Below, piece after piece: positions 1-6,917 of a DNA stretch of 17,754 bases. Location: contig CAYWFP010000084.1 in NCBI GenBank assembly GCA_964457365.1, positions 1 to 17,754 on the forward strand, in the 5' to 3' direction. Position numbers and translations under genes: made by a program. The notes under the pieces were generated by a model. That model made no database searches. It saw only the letters and a list, made by a program, of their open reading frames with translations, and was not told where the DNA came from. The DNA is from CAYWFP01 sp964457365 (lineage in GTDB: Bacteria > Planctomycetota > SZUA-567). Position 1 is the first letter of the stretch, and the number at the start of each line of letters is the position of its first letter.

Positions 1-152
1 AGTCAAGGAATTCGTCGCCGCGCGGCGCTGTGCGTTTTATACGCCCGCACACGGACTATCCTTGCCCCCCATACCCCGTCGCTCCGGCCTGGCCGTAACG
101 ACCATAGTTGAACGGAAGTAATGTAGCGAAAGGGGATTAGCACAACGTTACC

Positions 153-181
153 TTGACATTTTTCCACCCGGCGGATAGTAA
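153..181 (+). promoter_or_regulatory. Sigma-70-type promoter for the first gene
   Basis: A perfect -35 hexamer TTGACA lies at 153-158, followed by a 17-base spacer and a weak -10, TAGTAA, at 176-181. The predicted transcript would start near 188. Its short leader contains a small hairpin (GCGGC/GCCGC, 198-212) and a GAGG ribosome site before the ATG at 235. The -10 matches the consensus at only three positions, so the call rests mainly on the -35 and the location. Confidence 0.45.
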
Positions 182-234
182 TGGGCGGCACACGAAAGCG
201 GCGGGAAGCCGCAACACGGGAGAAGCGAGGCCGC

Positions 235-1332
235 ATGAGCAGAATCTATACCGGCTCGGGGCGCCTGTTCCAGGAAGTGCAGGCGGTGGAACTGGATACG
301 GAAAGTCTCCAGGACATCCGCAGGCGGGTGAAGCTGCAGCCGCAGTTTCTCGGCGAGCCGCTGGTCGTCATCGGCGAATCGCGCGACTTCGCCCAGCTCA
401 ACCCCGAGTCGATGCAGGACCTGCTGGCGCTGGACGTGCTCGGGCGCGCGGTGCTGATCGGCATCACCATCGGCGTCGCCGACGGCGACGCGCAGCTCTC
501 GGCATTGCGTTTCGCCGCTCAGATCGCCCCGCTGAACGCGGAGGAACTGGGCAAGATCGCCCGCAGCTTCATCGCCCGCCCCGAGAACGACAACCTGCGC
601 CGCCACTGGGATGAGCTGGAGGTCGAGATGAGCGACGAAGCGGTCGAACTGGGCAGCCTCCTGGCGGCGACCTTCGCGCGCGACGCCGGCGACTACGCCG
701 AGTCGATCAACAGCGACCAGCGCATCATCCTCGCCGCCGAGGGGTTCACCACCAACCTCGTGGCGACGGTGCAGTGGCTGGTGCGCTCGGGCGTGGACAT
801 CGTCGGCCTGCGCTACCGCAAGTTCGTCGTCGGCGGTCAGGAGATCTACTTCGCCGAACAGGTGGTGCCCATGCGCGACGTGGCCGTCGACGCGCTGGAG
901 AAGCCGGAGGCCCCCGCGGAGACGGTCGAGCCGTGGAAAGCCAAGGGGCGGGCGTACCACCTCGAGCGCCTGACGCCGGCGATCGGGGCGCTGCTGGACC
1001 AGCTTCTGGTCATGACCCGCGAGGCGACCTTCGCGCTGAACTGGTCGCACAAGTATTACTTCTGGCTGCGCGGCGTGCGGCGCAACCTGCGCGTGCGCAC
1101 CTATGTCCGCGATCGCCTGGAGATCGGATTCTACAACGCCGCGCCCGAGGCCGTGGAGGAGCACATCTCGCGCTACGGCCTCAACGCCGTGGAGGTCTAC
1201 ACCCTCGGCGGCTACACCGATTCGCCGTTCATCGCCCTCACCAGCGAGACGCGCCTGGACGACAAGTGGCGGGCGATGCTGACCGCGTGGATGGCGGGCG
1301 GCGAGCCGGTCGCCGTCAGCCGCCCGGAATAG
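235..1332 (+). CDS. NucS-like/PD-(D/E)XK-fold protein with lost catalytic residues
   Basis: This is a 365-residue soluble protein. The start at 235 is preferred over an in-frame ATG at 181 because GAGG sits four bases upstream and the 181 codon overlaps the promoter. Residues about 15-110 resemble the nuclease domain of NucS/DUF91-type PD-(D/E)XK proteins: an LQ-x2-I helix, a QPQFLGEPLVVIGE strand, QDLLALD (D62, D67), then a strand and an LSALRFA helix. In active members the strand after the Asp carries E-x-K. Here the aligned segment reads VLIGITIG, with Gly76 and Thr78 in those places, so DNA cleavage is doubtful. A second part (about 160-210, QRIILAAEGF through VDIVGLRYRKF) also recalls this family. 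The C-terminal 130 residues are not recognised. The next gene follows after nine bases. Family membership is from memory of motifs; loss of E-x-K depends on my alignment. Confidence 0.6.
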   Translation: MSRIYTGSGRLFQEVQAVELDTESLQDIRRRVKLQPQFLGEPLVVIGESRDFAQLNPESMQDLLALDVLGRAVLIGITIGVADGDAQLSALRFAAQIAPLNAEELGKIARSFIARPENDNLRRHWDELEVEMSDEAVELGSLLAATFARDAGDYAESINSDQRIILAAEGFTTNLVATVQWLVRSGVDIVGLRYRKFVVGGQEIYFAEQVVPMRDVAVDALEKPEAPAETVEPWKAKGRAYHLERLTPAIGALLDQLLVMTREATFALNWSHKYYFWLRGVRRNLRVRTYVRDRLEIGFYNAAPEAVEEHISRYGLNAVEVYTLGGYTDSPFIALTSETRLDDKWRAMLTAWMAGGEPVAVSRPE

Positions 1333-1341
1333 GAGAACGCC

Positions 1342-1896
1342 ATGTCCAAGACAGTCGTCGTCACCCTCGCCGACGGATTCGAAGAGATCGAGGCGATCAC
1401 CGTCATCGACGTCCTGCGCCGCGGCGGGCTGAAGGTGATCGCCGCCGGGCTGGGCAAGGAGACGATCACCGCCGCGCACGACATCACCGTCCGGACCGAC
1501 ACGACCGTCGAGGCGATCGCCGAGACGCCGGACGCGGTGGTGCTCCCGGGCGGCATGCCCGGCTCGGCCCACCTCGGCGAGAGCGAAGCGGTGAAACGGC
1601 TCGTGCTGAAGGTCAAGGACGCCGGCGGCATCTACGCGGCCATCTGCGCGGCGCCGGCAAAGGCCTTCGCCCGCTTCGGCGTCCTCGAAAGCAAGCAGGC
1701 GACCTGCTATCCCGGCTGCGAGAGCGACTTTCCGCCGAGCGCGACCTTCCGGGAGGACCGCGTCGTCGTCGACGGCAACCTCGTCACCAGCCGCGCGCCC
1801 GGCACGGCGATGTACTTCGCGCTGACGCTGGTGGAGTTGCTGACCGACAAGACCAACGCCGAGGAGACCGGGCGGCGGATGCTGGTCGCCCGCTGA
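1342..1896 (+). CDS. DJ-1/PfpI (ThiJ) family protein, YajL-like
   Basis: This 184-residue cytosolic protein spans the full length of the DJ-1/YajL family. Visible landmarks are the N-terminal strand with ADGFEEIE (Glu15, the residue that usually hydrogen-bonds the reactive cysteine), VVLPGGMPG (about 66-74), and the nucleophile elbow AAICAAP with Cys102. The family includes chaperones and enzymes reported as glyoxalase III or protein deglycase, involved in carbonyl and oxidative stress; which activity applies here cannot be told from sequence. The ribosome site GGAGAA precedes the ATG by a few bases. The gene sits nine bases behind the nuclease-like gene and is probably cotranscribed with it. 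A terminator-like hairpin lies 28 bases beyond the stop. The family call is secure, the substrate is not. Confidence 0.88.
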   Translation: MSKTVVVTLADGFEEIEAITVIDVLRRGGLKVIAAGLGKETITAAHDITVRTDTTVEAIAETPDAVVLPGGMPGSAHLGESEAVKRLVLKVKDAGGIYAAICAAPAKAFARFGVLESKQATCYPGCESDFPPSATFREDRVVVDGNLVTSRAPGTAMYFALTLVELLTDKTNAEETGRRMLVAR

Positions 1897-1924
1897 AGAC
1901 TCTCGCGCCGAACCGGATTCATCC

Positions 1925-1955
1925 ACGGCCTCGCGGAACGCGGGGCCGTTGTTAT
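1925..1955 (+). terminator. Intrinsic terminator-like hairpin after the DJ-1 gene
   Basis: An 11-base-pair stem (1925-1935 with 1939-1949, one T-G wobble) closes a three-base GAA loop and is followed by TTGTTAT. It lies between the DJ-1 stop and the ATG at 1968. Only 18 bases separate the stem from that ATG, too little for a separate promoter, so it may be a partial terminator or the leader hairpin of the next gene. Confidence 0.6.
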
Positions 1956-1967
1956 CGGAACACACCC

Positions 1968-2945
1968 ATGCGCATTGGCATCACCACCACCGTTCCCGTC
2001 GAGATCCTCTTCGCCGCCGGGAAGTCGCCGGTGGATCTGAACAACATCTTCGTTGCCGACCCCGATGCAGCGCAACTGGTCGACACGGCTGAGCGCGAAG
2101 GCTTTCCGGCAAGCACCTGCGCCTGGACCAAGGGCCTCTACGCCACGATCCACAAGCACGGCATCGAGGAGGTAGTCGGCGTGGTCGAGGGCGACTGCTC
2201 CGACACCGGGGCGCTGCTCGACATTCTCAGGAGCGAGGGGGTTAGCGTCCACCCGTTCGCGTATCCGCACACGCGCGACGCAGACGACCTGACCCGGGAG
2301 ATGACGCGACTGGCCGCGCGGCTGGGCACGTCGCTGCCTGAAGCCGAAACGCTGAAACGCGAACTGGACGCGGTGCGCGGGCTCGCGCGGGAGATCGACA
2401 CGCTCGCCCACACCCGTGGCTGCGTCACCGGTGACGAGCTCTCTGCTCATCTGCTGCTGCTCTCGGACTTCGGCGGCGATCCGATGCAGGCAGAGGCGAC
2501 CTTGCGCAAGGCGCTCGACGAGATCCGCGCGCGGCCGGAAGCCGAGCCGGCGTTCCGCCTGGGCTGTATCGGCGTGCCGACGATCCTGAGCGACCTGTGG
2601 CAGCGCTTCGAGGAACGCGGCGCGCGCTTCGTCTATCACGAGGTGCCCGCGCAGTTCGCCCTCCTCGACGGCATCGGCGCGGACCTGGCGACCGCCTATA
2701 CCGAATACACCTATCCCTACGATGCCGCACACCGGCTGGGACGGATCGTCGCGGAGGCGCAGACGCGCCGGCTGGACGGGTTGATCCACTACGTGCAGAG
2801 CTTCTGCCACCGGCAAATCCTCGACCGCCTCTTGCGCGAGAGCGCGGACCTGCCTATCCTGACCGTGGAAGCCGACCGCCCCGGCCCCGTCGACGCGCGC
2901 ACGCGCACGCGGATCGAGGCGTTCCTGGAGCAACTGGGAGCCTGA
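1968..2945 (+). CDS. 2-hydroxyacyl-CoA dehydratase D-component (HgdB-like) family protein
   Basis: This 325-residue protein resembles single-subunit members of the HgdB/BcrB-type family (PF06050). Family landmarks are the N-terminal RIGITTTVPVE strand, PVDLNN, CAW-x-KG (Cys51), GVVEGDCSDT (Cys77), LGCIGVPTI, TYPYD, and HYVQSFCHRQ (Cys280), ending in DRPGPVDARTRTR. Cys51, Cys77 and Cys280 are the positions expected to hold a [4Fe-4S] cluster. Classical members dehydrate 2-hydroxyacyl-CoAs or reduce benzoyl-CoA and need a partner subunit plus an ATP-driven activator; neither is encoded here, so its substrate is unknown. The ATG at 1968 has only a weak upstream GGAA. The stop is followed after one base by the GTG of the membrane protein, suggesting coupled translation. 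The family is confident, the reaction unknown. Confidence 0.78.
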   Translation: MRIGITTTVPVEILFAAGKSPVDLNNIFVADPDAAQLVDTAEREGFPASTCAWTKGLYATIHKHGIEEVVGVVEGDCSDTGALLDILRSEGVSVHPFAYPHTRDADDLTREMTRLAARLGTSLPEAETLKRELDAVRGLAREIDTLAHTRGCVTGDELSAHLLLLSDFGGDPMQAEATLRKALDEIRARPEAEPAFRLGCIGVPTILSDLWQRFEERGARFVYHEVPAQFALLDGIGADLATAYTEYTYPYDAAHRLGRIVAEAQTRRLDGLIHYVQSFCHRQILDRLLRESADLPILTVEADRPGPVDARTRTRIEAFLEQLGA

Positions 2946-2946
2946 G

Positions 2947-4143
2947 GTGCCCGAGAACGAAGAAACATCGAAACACCCGCACCCGGCCGAATGGGCGCTG
3001 GCGGCTCTGGGCGTGCTGGCGCTCGGGCTCATGGGCGTGCGGCAACTCGCGCCGTCTTTTCTCGCGGGGCAGCTCCTGCCGTGCCTGGCGCTGGGACTGC
3101 TGCCGGGGACGGCGATGCGGCTGCTGGGGCGCTCTTCCTGGACGGCGCACCGCGTGGGCGTGACGCTGGGGCTGGTGACCTTCCTGGTCTGGAACGGCAA
3201 CCTCGAATTCGGCAAGCTGCGGACGGCGCTGGCGGACTGGCCGCTGCTGCTGGGCGGACTGGCGCTGATCGCGATGATGCCGCTGATGGGCGCGTGGCGC
3301 TGGCAGGTTCTGCTCAAGGGCCAAGCCATCGAGATCACCTACCTGCAGTCGCTGCGGCTGGTGCTGGTGGGCTTCTTCTTCAACCAGTTCGTCCCCGGCG
3401 GCACCGGCGGCGACGTCTTCCGCATCTACTACGTCGCGCGCGGGCGCAGGGACGCCGCGGCCCGGGCGACCATGTCGGTGGTGATCGACCGCCTCAGCGG
3501 CATGCCGCCGTTGGTGCTGCTGGTGGTCGGCGCCTGTATCGTCAACTGGACCTTCATCACCGGCAACCCGGATTTCCGCGTCTACGGCAGCGTCATCGCC
3601 GTCATCGCGGCGCTGAGCGCGGTCGTCTTCGCCTACCTCATCTTCGGCGCGGGCGCGGTGCTGCGCTTCGTCGAGAAACGCCGCGAGCGGTTGTTTCTGG
3701 GCAAGCATCTGCTGACCGTCGCCGAGGCCGTGGCGGCGTACCGCGACCGCCGCCGGCTGCTCCTCTCGGCCTTCGGCATCGGCCTGCTGGCGCATCTGGC
3801 CACGGTGCTGGCCTGCGCGCTCTTCGGCGCGGCGACGGAGATGCAGGGCGTTGGGCTCTCGCGCTACTTCATCCTCATCCCCATGGGCATCGCCGTGAAC
3901 ATGGTCCCGGCCGCGCCCGGCGGCGCCGGGCAGGGCGAACTCGCCTTCACCGTTCTCTTCGCGCAGGCCGCGCCCGGCCTCGGCAACGGCGCGCGCGGGC
4001 TGGTGGTGATGCTCTGCTTCCGCGCGGCCATGCTCTTCTACGGCTTGATCGGCGGGATCGTCTACGCCTGCGGGGAGCACACCGTCGACGTCGACGAGGA
4101 GGCGACCGCCCCGGTTCCTGCGGCGAAAGAAGCGGCTTCATGA
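2947..4143 (+). CDS. Flippase-like/LPG synthase transmembrane-domain protein (UPF0104)
   Basis: This is a 398-residue inner-membrane protein with roughly eight to ten hydrophobic segments (for example about 16-34, 40-57, 98-115, 187-205, 212-238, 271-295, 350-374). Motifs typical of the PF03706 family (AglD/MprF transmembrane domain/YbhN) are FNQFVPGGTGGDVFRIYY (145-162), VVIDRLSG (178-185) and PAAPGGAGQGE (321-331). Family members are linked to lipid flipping or transfer of groups to membrane lipids; the soluble synthase domain of MprF is absent. The start is GTG, with GGGAG six bases upstream and one base after the preceding stop. Two hydrophobic segments before residue 60 extend beyond the usual core. 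The stop overlaps the next start as ATGA. The lipid handled is unknown. Confidence 0.8.
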   Translation: MPENEETSKHPHPAEWALAALGVLALGLMGVRQLAPSFLAGQLLPCLALGLLPGTAMRLLGRSSWTAHRVGVTLGLVTFLVWNGNLEFGKLRTALADWPLLLGGLALIAMMPLMGAWRWQVLLKGQAIEITYLQSLRLVLVGFFFNQFVPGGTGGDVFRIYYVARGRRDAAARATMSVVIDRLSGMPPLVLLVVGACIVNWTFITGNPDFRVYGSVIAVIAALSAVVFAYLIFGAGAVLRFVEKRRERLFLGKHLLTVAEAVAAYRDRRRLLLSAFGIGLLAHLATVLACALFGAATEMQGVGLSRYFILIPMGIAVNMVPAAPGGAGQGELAFTVLFAQAAPGLGNGARGLVVMLCFRAAMLFYGLIGGIVYACGEHTVDVDEEATAPVPAAKEAAS

Positions 4144-5294
4144 CCGATACGCTTATCGCACAGCGCGTGGCCATCCACGTCCACACCGCCCTCGACGACG
4201 GCGACAAGCCCATCGGCGAGGTGATCGCCGAGGCGCGAGCCGCCGGCGCGGACGTGCTGATGCTGACCGACCACCACCAGGCGCGCGGCGCGGAACTGGG
4301 GTACGAGGGCTACCACGACGATCTGCTGGTGATCGTCGGCACCGAGTTCAGCACGCGCGAGAACGACCATCTGCTCTGCTTCGGCCTGCACGACAAAGTC
4401 AACACCCGCCGCCAGCACACTCCCGACGCGCTGCACCTGCTGAAGCAACTCGGCGCGCTGGTCTTCATCGCCCACCCGCAGGGGCGCCCGGTGATCCTCT
4501 ACACCGCGCTGCGGTATCCGTTCACGCTCTGGCAGCACCCGGGATACGACGGCGTGGAGGTCTGGTCCTACATGCACGACTGGATCGAAGGGATGCGGCC
4601 GTGGAAACTGGCGGCGATGTGCACGCATCCGGCGCGGTACGTCACCGGCCCGGCGCCGGAGGTGACCACACGCTGGGACACGGCGGCGACGAGGCGGCGC
4701 GTCGCCGGGCTGGGCGCGCTGGATACGCACGGGCGGATGCTGCCGCTGGGGCTGGGCAAGATCTTCTCCTGGGCGCGCGAGGGGGTGCTGCCGTACGGAC
4801 AGAATTTCCGCGCCTTTTCGCACTATGTACTCACCCCGCCGCGCACCGGCGAGACGCGCGCGGATATCGACCAGGTGCTACTGGCGCTCAAGGAGGCGCG
4901 CGGGTGGATCGTCCACGACGAGCTGCACGCCGGGCGCGACTGCCGCTTCGTCCTGGAGACCGACACGGGCGGAAAACCGCTCGGGTCGGAGCTTCATTTC
5001 AAGAGCGGGCAGGCGCTGCGGGTGGAGCTGCCCACGGCGGCGCATATCCGCCTGCAGAGCCGCGGCATCGTCCTCGCCGAAGACGTCGGCACGACGCTGC
5101 GCTACGCGCCGACCGACCCGGGGGAGTACCGCGTCGAGGCCGACCTACCGCCGGTCGAGACCGATCTCGAAGCCTGGCGGGGCACGCTCCAGAAGGCTAT
5201 AGGGACCGATGCCCCCCGCCCCGCCGGCCGGCCGTGGCTGCGGACGAACCACATCTATCTGCGCGAGCCGCGCTTCGGCCTGCGCGATAGCTGA
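4140..5294 (+). CDS. PHP-domain metal-dependent hydrolase
   Basis: This 384-residue cytosolic protein has an N-terminal PHP (polymerase and histidinol phosphatase) domain. The expected metal ligands are visible in order: HVH (13 and 15), TDHH (43-46), GTE (Glu69), IAHPQG, the segment with EVWSYMHDW, and ALDTHG near residue 200. The full set suggests an active tri-metal phosphoesterase. The C-terminal third (after about residue 265) looks like a beta-rich accessory domain rather than part of the catalytic fold. The ATG overlaps the stop of the membrane protein gene in an ATGA junction, so translation is probably coupled. Known PHP proteins hydrolyse phosphoesters such as histidinol phosphate or nucleoside bisphosphates; the substrate here cannot be deduced. 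Confidence 0.8.
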   Translation: MTDTLIAQRVAIHVHTALDDGDKPIGEVIAEARAAGADVLMLTDHHQARGAELGYEGYHDDLLVIVGTEFSTRENDHLLCFGLHDKVNTRRQHTPDALHLLKQLGALVFIAHPQGRPVILYTALRYPFTLWQHPGYDGVEVWSYMHDWIEGMRPWKLAAMCTHPARYVTGPAPEVTTRWDTAATRRRVAGLGALDTHGRMLPLGLGKIFSWAREGVLPYGQNFRAFSHYVLTPPRTGETRADIDQVLLALKEARGWIVHDELHAGRDCRFVLETDTGGKPLGSELHFKSGQALRVELPTAAHIRLQSRGIVLAEDVGTTLRYAPTDPGEYRVEADLPPVETDLEAWRGTLQKAIGTDAPRPAGRPWLRTNHIYLREPRFGLRDS

Positions 5295-5366
5295 GGCCAT
5301 CCCGTTCGGCAATAAAACCTTGCGGAGAATCGGCGAGAATTCGTCATGTTCGCAAGCAGATTTAAC

Positions 5367-5395
5367 TTGCTTTGCCCCGTTTCAGGCCATACATT
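5367..5395 (+). promoter_or_regulatory. Weak candidate promoter for speH
   Basis: TTGCTT at 5367-5372 is spaced 17 bases from TACATT at 5390-5395. Both hexamers are imperfect, and the call depends largely on being in the only gap where a promoter for speH could lie. If used, the transcript would start near 5402 and carry a leader of about 150 bases. Confidence 0.3.
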
Positions 5396-5406
5396 TCCAA
5401 CGGAAA

Positions 5407-5543
5407 CGCGAGCTTGATTCGCGACCGTCGCCGCCGGGATTTCGGTGGCTCTCATTCGCGCTTACGGCCCCGGAATTCGGCGGGCGGGTGGAACGGATGT
5501 TCCGCCTTTTTCTATTTATGCGGCGTTTGCCGCCAGAAGGAGA
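5407..5543 (+). promoter_or_regulatory. Structured leader of speH, possible attenuator or riboswitch
   Basis: The leader contains four hairpins in series: CGCGA/TCGCG (5407-5423), GCCGCCG/CGGTGGC (5430-5449), a terminator-shaped hairpin followed by five T (5487-5511), and GCGGC/GCCGC (5520-5533). The last ends one base before the ribosome site AGAAGGAGA (5535-5543). Further upstream, CTTGCG (5319-5324), CGCAAG (5351-5356) and CTTGC (5366-5370) can pair in two mutually exclusive ways. These pairings are seen directly; a regulatory role is inference, and I do not recognise a known riboswitch class. Confidence 0.4.
5487..5511 (+). terminator. Intrinsic terminator-like hairpin upstream of speH
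   Basis: An eight-pair stem (5487-5494 with 5499-5506, one T-G wobble) encloses the loop GGAT and runs directly into TTTTT. It has the shape of a Rho-independent terminator for + strand transcripts. It lies 38 bases before the TTG start of speH, leaving no room for a downstream promoter, so either it ends read-through from the PHP gene incompletely or it attenuates speH. Confidence 0.65.
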
Positions 5544-5549
5544 CCTGGA

Positions 5550-5972
5550 TTGGAAAACACCCCTGTCGGCACGCACTGCGTCCTGGAGCTCTTCGGCGTG
5601 GCGCCGAAGCGATTGAACGACCTGGCGTTCATCCGCAAGGCCATGGATAAGGCGGCCAAGCGCGCCAACTCCACGCTGCTGGGCTTTACCCACCACCAGT
5701 TCGAGCCGATGGGCGTGACGGCCGTGGCGCTGCTGGCCGAGTCGCACCTCTCGATCCACACCTGGCCGGAGAACGGCTACGCCGCGGTGGACCTCTTCAC
5801 CTGCGGCGAGGACTGCCAACCGGAGAAGGCCTGCGCGTTCCTGGCCAAGAAGTTCGCGGCCCGGAAGCATACGCTGCTGGTCCTGCAGCGCGGCGGCGAC
5901 GCGGTCGCGCGCCTCGCCGGCAACCGGCGCGTGGACGTGAAGGAGGCGGACCTGTGCCAGGCGCTGAGGTAA
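5550..5972 (+). CDS. speH: S-adenosylmethionine decarboxylase proenzyme (class 1B)
   Basis: This 140-residue proenzyme removes the carboxyl group of S-adenosylmethionine to supply the aminopropyl donor for polyamine synthesis. The self-cleavage site is in ESHLSIHTWPE: cleavage before Ser65 yields the pyruvoyl cofactor. His70 and Cys85 correspond to the processing and catalytic residues known from the small bacterial enzymes (Ser63, His68 and Cys83 in Thermotoga), a constant offset of two. The N-terminal VGTHCVLELFG and VDLFTCGEDCQPEKA are also typical. The start is TTG at 5550, chosen because a strong AGAAGGAGA ribosome site ends six bases before it and because family alignment begins just there. 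Its 3' end overlaps the aminopropyltransferase gene by 19 bases. A structured leader precedes it. Confidence 0.93.
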   Translation: MENTPVGTHCVLELFGVAPKRLNDLAFIRKAMDKAAKRANSTLLGFTHHQFEPMGVTAVALLAESHLSIHTWPENGYAAVDLFTCGEDCQPEKACAFLAKKFAARKHTLLVLQRGGDAVARLAGNRRVDVKEADLCQALR

Positions 5973-6916
5973 AGGCCGACCTCTGGGTCAACGAGTACAT
6001 CACCCCGTGGGACATCTACAGCCACGGCGTCGAGGCGGTGCTCTGTGCCAGGCGCACGAAGTACCAGGATATGCAGATCGTCACCACCGGCGCCTACGGC
6101 AAGGGGCTGGTGCTCGACGGCAAGTGGCAGTGCTGCAGCGGGGACGAATTCATCTACCACGAGGCGCTGATCCACCCGCCGTGCATCCTGCACCGCGCTC
6201 CGCGGCGGGTGCTGATCCTCGGCGGCGGCGACGGCGCGGCCCTGCGCGAGGCGCTGAAGTGGACCACCGTCGAGCAGGCGGTGATGGTCGACATCGACGG
6301 CGAGGTCGTCGACGCCTGCCGGGAGCACCTGCCGGAGCTGCACCAGGGCTCGTTCGACGATCCGCGCGCGGAGGTGATTATCGGCGACGCGCTGCATTAT
6401 CTCGACAACGCCCAGAGCGAGTGGGACGTCATCATCTCCGACCTGACCGACCCGGTGGAGGAAGGGCCGTCGTTCCCGCTCTTCACCAGGGAGTATTACG
6501 AGAAATGCCGCCGGGCGCTGAAGCCCGAAGGGTTCTTCGCCCTGCAGGCGGGTCCGGTGAGCCCGGCGGAGGTGCGTTACCACGCGCGCGTGCACAACAC
6601 CGTCAAGGCGGTTTTCGAGAACACCCAAAGCATCTGCGCGCCGACGGTGACCTACGGCCAGCCGTGGGGCTTTGTCCTCGCCTCGGACCAGTCGCTTCCT
6701 GCCCGGCCGGAGCCGGAGGCTGTGGACAGGCTGCTCGCCGAGACGGTCAAGGGCGAGCTGACCATGCTCGACGGGACATGGCTGCTGGGGCTGCTCTCGA
6801 CGCCGAAGCTGGTGCGCCGATGCATCGCCGAGGAGACGCGCGTCTACACCCTGGACGATCCGGCGAAGTTCTTTGGCAGCGGGATGGGCGCGAGCGCGAG
6901 CGACGAGAAGAGATAG
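5954..6916 (+). CDS. speE: Polyamine aminopropyltransferase, thermospermine-synthase-like
   Basis: This 320-residue enzyme transfers the aminopropyl group of decarboxylated S-adenosylmethionine to an amine acceptor. An N-terminal beta domain (about 1-75) precedes a Rossmann-type domain with GGGDG (90-94), MVDID (111-115), GDALHYL (144-150) and the catalytic-site DLTDP (Asp163, Asp166). Instead of the motifs usual in bacterial spermidine synthases, it has DPVEEGP, LQAGP (197-201), HNTVKAVF and WGFVLASD, which match plant ACL5-type thermospermine synthases. The start is GTG with AAGGAGG seven bases upstream, inside speH. Pairing with speH makes the pathway certain; the product (spermidine, thermospermine or other) is not settled. 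Its stop is one base from the convergent bioA stop. Confidence 0.88.
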   Translation: MPGAEVKADLWVNEYITPWDIYSHGVEAVLCARRTKYQDMQIVTTGAYGKGLVLDGKWQCCSGDEFIYHEALIHPPCILHRAPRRVLILGGGDGAALREALKWTTVEQAVMVDIDGEVVDACREHLPELHQGSFDDPRAEVIIGDALHYLDNAQSEWDVIISDLTDPVEEGPSFPLFTREYYEKCRRALKPEGFFALQAGPVSPAEVRYHARVHNTVKAVFENTQSICAPTVTYGQPWGFVLASDQSLPARPEPEAVDRLLAETVKGELTMLDGTWLLGLLSTPKLVRRCIAEETRVYTLDDPAKFFGSGMGASASDEKR

Positions 6917-6917
6917 C

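Noticed and set aside
16..27. Twelve-base GC palindrome near the left edge
   Set aside because: It is too short and GC-biased to distinguish from chance; no T tract or operator-like context.
3..236. 77-codon - strand frame at the left edge
   Set aside because: No ribosome site or family resemblance, Arg-rich translation, and it spans the promoter of the first gene.
148..1965. 605-codon open frame on the - strand
   Set aside because: It is antisense to the nuclease-like and DJ-1 genes, its translation is low-complexity Arg/Ala/Gly/His/Asp, and it has no recognisable motif; long antisense frames are expected in GC-rich DNA.
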